This document shows, piece after piece, positions 1 through 6,402 of a stretch of DNA of 6,402 bases (the first letter of the stretch is position 1; every line of letters begins with the position of its first letter). The position numbers were made by a program, and so were the translations under genes. Under the pieces are notes generated by a model. The model did no database searches. It was not told the DNA's origin and saw nothing but the letters and a program-made list of their open reading frames with translations. The stretch comes from Candidatus Thiodictyon intracellulare (lineage in GTDB: Bacteria; Pseudomonadota; Gammaproteobacteria; Chromatiales; Chromatiaceae): NCBI GenBank assembly GCA_016292295.1, contig JADNEJ010000605.1:1-6402 (forward strand), read 5' to 3'.

Positions 1-1
1 G

Positions 2-244
2 GATTGGCTCCATGGTCCTCCAGGGCCCGCCGTGCGGACCCTGGCCCCCCGATTGTGGGTTGCGGCTGGCACGATGATCGAGGTCGCCTAAAATGTCCAA
101 AATCGAGGCCTTGAGGTCTTCGATGAGCAAATCCCGCAGCCCGTGCCTGGCCTCCAGATAGCCGATGAAGTCTAGGACCTCGCGGGGCAGCGGCTCCGGG
201 AGCCTGCTCGCCTGCGCAAAGATTCGATCCGCCGTGGTACCCAT
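2..244 (-). CDS. DUF2281/VapB-type antitoxin, N-terminal part, runs off the window
   Basis: Reading leftward from an ATG at 244-242 gives 81 codons with no stop before the window edge. The first 38 residues (starting MGTTADRIFAQ, then LPEPLPREVLDFIGYLEAR and HGLRD) match the N-terminus I know from DUF2281 proteins. These are small antitoxins, usually paired with a VapC-like PIN-domain RNase toxin, which they bind and neutralise. The start is supported by GAGGGG seven bases upstream of the ATG. After about residue 47 (IEDLKAS) the protein no longer resembles the family, which normally ends soon after with a short acidic, Trp-containing tail of the AWNDL kind. Here it continues into a Gly/Pro/Arg-rich stretch. 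The tail may therefore have been replaced by a frameshift or by inserted DNA, and the gene may be broken. A partner toxin would lie off the left edge. The family call is from remembered consensus, without a search. Confidence 0.6.
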   Translation of the reverse strand, partial: MGTTADRIFAQASRLPEPLPREVLDFIGYLEARHGLRDLLIEDLKASILDILGDLDHRASRNPQSGGQGPHGGPWRTMEPI

Positions 245-339
245 GCCCGCGCCCCTCGCCCGCAAGTCGATAGAGGGTAAGTGTATCCCAGAATGCACTC
301 GGGGCGTTTTGCCGTCCCGGCACCCGGAATTCCCGCCGT

Positions 340-520
340 GGCCTTGATCATCGTGCCGGTCAGCGACGCTTGTAGGTCGGCCCTCAGGTCGACCGATTGG
401 GAGCGCCGTACCCAAGTCGCGGCCCGGCCTATCCACAAAACAGGCGATGCCGTAGTCGCTTGACAGATCGCGCCGCACTGGGGTGCGGCGCTCCCAGTAG
501 CCGGGATGATGATCAAGGCC
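340..520. repeat. imperfect inverted repeat upstream of dnaE
   Basis: The outer arms are 340-359 and the reverse complement of 501-520. They share GGCCTTGATCATC and CCGG and differ at two of 20 positions. A second inverted pair is nested inside: TGGGAGCGCCG at 398-408 and its exact reverse complement at 486-496. Beyond these the arms stay similar for about another ten bases. The left arm has roughly 35 extra bases (about 360-395) between the two matching blocks. This looks like two copies of one short sequence in opposite orientation. It could be an intergenic repeat unit or a small non-autonomous element. No coding role is visible. Confidence 0.55.
470..491. repeat. perfect 9-bp GC hairpin
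   Basis: GCGCCGCAC at 470-478 pairs perfectly with GTGCGGCGC at 483-491 around a TGGG loop. It sits within the right arm of the larger inverted repeat. No T-run follows on either strand, so a standard intrinsic terminator is not supported. It could form a stable structure in the dnaE leader if transcription begins upstream of it, but this is inference. Confidence 0.6.
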
Positions 521-604
521 CCGCAGTGACCCGCACGCAGCCCCCTCGACTTGGTAGACTCCCGCCCCCGACGCCCACCATCCAACACCACAGCCGAGCC
601 TGCC

Positions 605-4231
<3,627 letters not shown>

Positions 4232-4335
4232 GCCCGGCACCTGACCTGCGCCCCCGAGAATATACAACGGCTCGTCGGCTGTCTGGTTGACTGGCTATTG
4301 CGGAACTCAACGAATTTGACCGCCCGCCGCTCGCT

Positions 4336-4457
4336 TTAGCGATGCGCAAGGCATGCACCACCTACTGCGTCTTGCGCTCCTGTCCCGTGGGTGCGTCGAG
4401 CCAATTGTAGATGATCCGGATTGACATCCTTCAGCCGGGCCTCGCCGTGCAGGTAGG
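4336..4457 (-). pseudogene. 3' fragment of the interrupted gene of unknown function
   Basis: This is the downstream piece of a minus-strand gene split by mobile DNA. Reading from 4455, the frame gives YLHGEARLKDVNP and more, ending at TAA 4338-4336. It joins in frame to the piece at 6402-6139 (AAFDAYL) if one copy of the 8-bp target is removed, giving AAFDAYL-HGEARLKDVNP. A neighbouring frame over the same bases reads SIRIIYNWLDAPTG and stops at 4362. It looks at least as protein-like, so a frameshift near 4418-4425 may have moved the true C-terminus into that frame, and the real 3' end is uncertain. I do not recognise the family. The end of dnaE is about 105 bases away, converging on this fragment. 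Confidence 0.5.
4450..4457 (+). repeat. left target-site duplication of the outer element
   Basis: CAGGTAGG lies directly outside the left end of the outer element (CGGCATTATG from 4458). It matches CAAATAGG at 6139-6146 at six of eight positions. Eight bases is the duplication length I associate with the IS1595 family. On the coding (minus) strand both copies encode the same residues of the split gene. Confidence 0.6.
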
Positions 4458-4461
4458 CGGC

Positions 4462-4480
4462 ATTATGTAGCAACTGTAAA
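4462..4480 (+). repeat. terminal repeat copy A (outer left)
   Basis: The sequence ATTATGTAGCAACTGTAAA is the most diverged of four related 19-mers. Its first 13 bases, ATTATGTAGCAAC, match copy C exactly, and it is preceded by CGGC like copies C and D. It marks the left end of the outer element. Confidence 0.6.
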
Positions 4481-4630
4481 TATTTATAAAATCAATTTAT
4501 TACGAAGAATCTGGCGGCAACTCAGTGCGATGCGGGGGGTGAACGCCGGGATCCGGGATCTGCCAGATTTCGGTGAGAAATCCGGCTGCCGGGGCTGGCT
4601 CAGAATCGGGAAGTCGTAGCCAGGTCAATG

Positions 4631-4640
4631 AATAAATAGC
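4631..4640 (+). repeat. direct repeat flanking the inner IS, left copy
   Basis: AATAAATAGC is repeated exactly and in the same orientation at 6104-6113, directly outside the other end of the inner IS. It is best read as the target duplication of the inner insertion. At ten bases it is slightly longer than the eight expected for IS1595 elements, so part of the match may belong to the element ends or be chance. Confidence 0.55.
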
Positions 4641-4641
4641 T

Positions 4642-4660
4642 ATTATGTAGCAGCCGCACA
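4642..4660 (+). repeat. terminal inverted repeat copy B (inner IS, left end)
   Basis: The sequence ATTATGTAGCAGCCGCACA matches copy C (6080-6098, opposite strand) with one G/A difference. It opens the inner IS, 50 bases before the accessory gene start. Confidence 0.75.
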
Positions 4661-4709
4661 TGATCCGACCCGACCGAACCGGGAGAATCGATAGCGAGGA
4701 GCCGGATTC

Positions 4710-5054
4710 ATGGCGGATTTACACGTAATGAGTGCATTGGTGGCGAAGCGGAGCGAGTTGGCCGGGCAAGCGCAACTGTGTGACCAGGAATTGCAGCGGC
4801 TGGCGGCGGAGTTGGGGCATCTGGACGCGACGATCCGGCTGTTCGCCCCGGCGTACGACCTCGGCGGGATTCGGCCGCGCAAGCGGCGCCGCGGCCAGCG
4901 CTGGTTTGCGCCCGGGGAATGCCAGCGGCTGGTCTTGGAGGTCCTGGCGGCGCTCCACAAGACGAGCCTGGCGGTGCTGCGATCCCTGGCCGGCAAGGGC
5001 GCGGCGCGGGCCGTCGAGTTGGCTGGCGGGGGGCGAGCCTGGGTGCGGGCGTGA
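4710..5054 (+). CDS. small accessory protein of the IS, function unknown
   Basis: This 114-residue protein has a good ribosome site, AGGAG at 4697-4701, eight bases before the ATG. The N-terminal third (MSALVAKRSELAGQAQ through LDATIRLF) is predicted to be helical and possibly coiled-coil. A basic linker, RPRKRRRGQRW at about 55-65, follows. The C-terminal part, LHKTSLAVLRSLAGKGAARAVE, reads like the recognition helix and wing of a winged-helix domain, so DNA binding is plausible but inferred. I recall similar small hypothetical proteins beside insertion sequences; their role is not established to my knowledge. Remembered relatives have some 25-30 more residues between the VLEVLAA and LHKTSLAVL segments, so this copy may carry an internal in-frame deletion. 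It converges with the transposase, with stops five bases apart. It lies inside the IS ends and is the only intact frame there. Confidence 0.65.
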   Translation: MADLHVMSALVAKRSELAGQAQLCDQELQRLAAELGHLDATIRLFAPAYDLGGIRPRKRRRGQRWFAPGECQRLVLEVLAALHKTSLAVLRSLAGKGAARAVELAGGGRAWVRA

Positions 5055-5059
5055 GGGGT

Positions 5060-5986
5060 TCAGGCCGCCAGTCGCTCCGAGCGCCGGGTGTTGCCCTGCC
5101 AATAGCCGCTCCAGTCGCGATGCGGACACACTTGGTGAGGATGTCGGAGAAGATCTCCTCGTTGGACCAGCGCCGGGTGTCCTCGTGATAGGCCGCCTCG
5201 TTGGCGTAGTTGGCGAGGTGGGCCAGGCCGAAGTGGTGGTGCTGGCCGACCTGTATCCGCCGAAAGCGCGAGATCAGCGATTCGGCCTGGTTGTTGGTCG
5301 TCCCGTCCGCGGCCCGATACTCGCGCTGATGCTTGACTCGTCGCGTCCGATAGCGCTCGTGCAACAGGTTGATGAAGGTCAGGGTACGTTTGCCGCCGAC
5401 CCGCCCGGCGAGATCATTCACCGGGTAGGTCTCACGCATCACCAGAGACACAGCGCTTGTTGGGGTTTTGGTGTTCGACCAGGCGCCGATTCACCCGGTC
5501 CTCGGTCCGGTTCGCGGGGCGGACGGAACCGCTCACACAGGCCCCATCGAGCTGCACCTCTCCGGCCAACGGCGTCTCGTCACGCTGTACCATCAGGCTC
5601 TCGCGCAGCTTGTGCATCAGCACGAAGGCGGTCTTGTGCTGCACGTCCAGGTCGCGGCTCAGCTGGAGCGCAGACAACCCATTGGCCGCATTGCTGTAAA
5701 TCACGACAGCACCGAGGTAGACCTGCAGCGGCAACTTGTGGTAAGGGAAGAGGGTTCCGGAAGTCACCGAGAAGATGTGTCCGCAGGCCCGGCAGCGCCA
5801 CTGCTGGCGGCTGCCCAGAAACCAATGCTTCTCGACCACGCCGCAGCTCGGGCACACCGGCGCCCCGTTGCGGCTTCAACGGACCTCCCGGAACACGGTG
5901 AACGCTTGGTCGTCGGTCATCGCGAACACTTCGCGTAGCGACAGGGTTCGGGCGGCGGCCGACAGGAGGAAGTGGGATCCGGGCAT
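5060..5986 (-). pseudogene. IS1595 family (ISXO2-like) transposase, multiply inactivated
   Basis: The protein would start at ATG 5986-5984 (MPGSHFLLSAAARTLSLREV), typical of this family, and end at TGA 5062-5060 after DWSGYWQGNTRRSERLAA. It has an N-terminal zinc ribbon (Cys45, Cys48, Cys65, Cys68) and the first catalytic Asp in EVQLDGACVSG (about residue 147). The TTNNQAES block and a C-terminal NYANEAAY region follow. Four lesions are visible. (1) Codon 37 is TGA (5878-5876), where the family has Trp before the zinc ribbon. (2) A +1 shift near 5441-5455 moves the frame from NPNKRCV to LVMRETY. (3) GGKRTLTF runs straight into INLLHERY, apparently losing about 40 residues that should hold the second catalytic Asp (the ADE-type motif). 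(4) A second shift near 5116-5128 comes before DWSGYWQG. Expected residues and the deletion size are from memory of the family. The protein cannot be active. Confidence 0.9.
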
Positions 5987-6079
5987 GAGGGAGGGCCGGC
6001 GCGTGAGCGATGGTCGCAGTATGCGCTGGAGGCGACTCAAACCGTGAGCCTGCCGCCTAAGCTGTTGACGAAAAAACCG

Positions 6080-6098
6080 TGTGCGGTTGCTACATAAT
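6080..6098 (-). repeat. terminal inverted repeat copy C (inner IS, right end)
   Basis: On the minus strand this reads ATTATGTAGCAACCGCACA. It is the inverted partner of copy B and lies about 94 bases upstream of the transposase start. Confidence 0.75.
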
Positions 6099-6103
6099 GC
6101 CGA

Positions 6104-6113
6104 AATAAATAGC
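6104..6113 (+). repeat. direct repeat flanking the inner IS, right copy
   Basis: This AATAAATAGC is identical to 4631-4640 and lies between terminal repeats C and D. Together the two copies mark where the inner IS entered the outer element. Confidence 0.55.
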
Positions 6114-6115
6114 CA

Positions 6116-6134
6116 TGTGCGTTTGCTGCATAAT
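6116..6134 (-). repeat. terminal repeat copy D (outer right)
   Basis: On the minus strand this reads ATTATGCAGCAAACGCACA, differing from copy C at two positions. It is preceded by CGGC like copies A and C. It closes the outer element at 6138. Confidence 0.65.
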
Positions 6135-6138
6135 GCCG

Positions 6139-6146
6139 CAAATAGG
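6139..6146 (+). repeat. right target-site duplication of the outer element
   Basis: CAAATAGG is the right-hand partner of CAGGTAGG at 4450-4457. The two differences are synonymous in the split gene: the minus strand reads TAT TTG here and TAC CTG in the left copy, both Tyr-Leu. Confidence 0.6.
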
Positions 6147-6402
6147 CGTCGAAGGCCGCTTGCAGAGGCCAGTGGCGATCGGCAAGACCGCGCTTGGCGA
6201 GGGCCGTGAGCAGGCGCTCGCCGTAGCCGCGTTTAGCGGTTTAGCGTAGAAAAATCAAGACGAAACCCTGGTAGAGGTGTATCGCTTCGGCGTGCTCGCT
6301 GGAAAGAGCCAGCGCGAATGGCTCCAGGGCAGCGCCGAAGTTGTCCCGGACGGCCTTGATCATAATTCCGCCCACCTTGTTCAGTCCCGGCGTCGCCGCT
6401 CC
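6139..6402 (-). pseudogene. upstream fragment of the interrupted gene of unknown function
   Basis: The minus-strand frame is open from the window edge (6402) through GLNKVGGIMIKAVRDNFGAA, ALEPFALALSSEHAEAI and LYQGFVLIFLR. It then hits an in-frame TAA at 6243-6241, after which the same frame resumes with AKRGYGERLLTALAKRGLAD and PLQAAFDAYL, up to the outer element. The coding-like sequence on both sides of the TAA suggests a nonsense mutation in a formerly longer gene. An ATG at 6363 is internal to the open frame, so the true start is probably off the right edge. The composition is helical and Leu/Ala-rich, as in the C-terminal part of a larger soluble protein, but I cannot name the family. 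The downstream remainder is at 4457-4336. Confidence 0.55.

Larger units (their letters stand above)
245..604. other. gene-free spacer between the antitoxin and dnaE
   Basis: This 360-base stretch separates two divergently transcribed genes, so the promoters of both should lie here. I found no convincing -35/-10 pair. A TTGACA at 460-465 has no -10 at normal spacing. The open frames crossing the spacer have no family resemblance, no ribosome site, and overlap each other on both strands. The region contains an imperfect inverted repeat (340-520) and a perfect GC hairpin (470-491), listed separately. Confidence 0.6.
4641..6103. mobile_element. IS1595/ISXO2-like insertion sequence, degenerate
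   Basis: The segment of about 1.46 kb between two exact AATAAATAGC repeats has inverted ends at 4642-4660 and 6080-6098, which match at 18 of 19 bases. It carries a broken DDE transposase of the ISXO2-like (IS1595) type on the minus strand and a small accessory gene on the plus strand. The two genes converge, with five bases between their stop codons. The exact outer ends are uncertain by a few bases: the left reads GCTATTATG where the right reads GGCATTATG. The transposase cannot be functional, but the ends look good enough to be moved by a related intact copy elsewhere in the genome. Confidence 0.8.
4458..6138. mobile_element. outer transposable element (MITE-like) carrying a nested IS
   Basis: Both ends are CGGCATTATG reading inward (4458-4467 and the reverse complement of 6129-6138), bounded by an 8-bp near duplication. 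Removing the inner IS and one AATAAATAGC copy leaves only about 208 bp: 4458-4640 plus 6114-6138. That remnant has no recognisable gene. It includes an AT-rich patch (about 4476-4507) unlike the surrounding high-GC DNA and a small hairpin, GATTTC/GAAATC at 4566-4582. Such size and structure fit a miniature, non-autonomous element mobilised in trans by an IS with the same ends. An alternative is an older IS copy that lost its interior. Confidence 0.5.

Noticed and set aside
460..465. TTGACA as a -35 box for dnaE
   Set aside because: No -10-like hexamer occurs 16-18 bases downstream, where the GC hairpin lies instead.
551..604. Upstream TTG start extending DnaE by 18 residues
   Set aside because: The extension is unrelated to DnaE N-termini, whereas ATG 605 aligns directly with the known family start.
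5432..5857. Programmed frameshifting as the explanation for the split transposase frames
   Set aside because: The family normally uses a single frame, there is no slippery A or T run at the junction, and an upstream TGA and an internal deletion show that the gene is simply decayed.
4732..5901. 389-codon open frame on the plus strand across the IS
   Set aside because: It overlaps the accessory gene in another frame and is antisense to the transposase remnant. Its product is Arg/Gly/Pro-rich noise.
4458..6138. CRISPR array suggested by four related short repeats
   Set aside because: The repeats are in two orientations, unevenly spaced and located at element ends, as terminal inverted repeats are.

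Overview
The window looks like chromosomal DNA of a high-GC gammaproteobacterium. The single intact large gene is a class 1 (E. coli-type) DNA polymerase III alpha subunit. A purple sulfur bacterium or close relative (Chromatiaceae-like) is my impression from codon use and the style of the mobile DNA; it is not proven by the sequence.

Layout. (1) The left edge (2-244, minus) holds the N-terminal part of a DUF2281/VapB-type antitoxin. Its tail departs from what I expect of the family, and it runs off the window. (2) 245-604 is a gene-free spacer with an imperfect inverted repeat and a perfect GC hairpin. (3) 605-4231 (plus) is dnaE, apparently complete, with intact catalytic aspartates and a clamp-binding motif. 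(4) 4336-6402 is a decayed region with a minus-strand gene of unknown function split by mobile DNA. Its two pieces, 6402-6139 and 4457-4336, join in the same reading frame across an 8-bp near-duplicated target. Four copies of one 19-bp terminal repeat lie between them, two pointing right and two pointing left.

The best reading of the mobile region is a nested insertion. A small outer element of about 208 bp (MITE-like) entered the host gene. An IS1595/ISXO2-like insertion sequence of about 1.46 kb with nearly the same ends then entered the outer element near its right end. The inner IS carries two convergent genes: a small accessory protein of unknown function (4710-5054, plus) and a transposase (5986-5060, minus). 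The transposase is dead: it has a nonsense codon, two frameshifts, and an apparent in-frame deletion that removes a catalytic segment.

Functionally, only dnaE is clearly a working housekeeping gene. The usual gammaproteobacterial downstream neighbour accA is absent, and the region after dnaE is a graveyard of insertions. I found no convincing new biological system. The most informative observation is the nested insertion, which can be worked out from the sequence because the target duplications and the interrupted reading frame are still legible.
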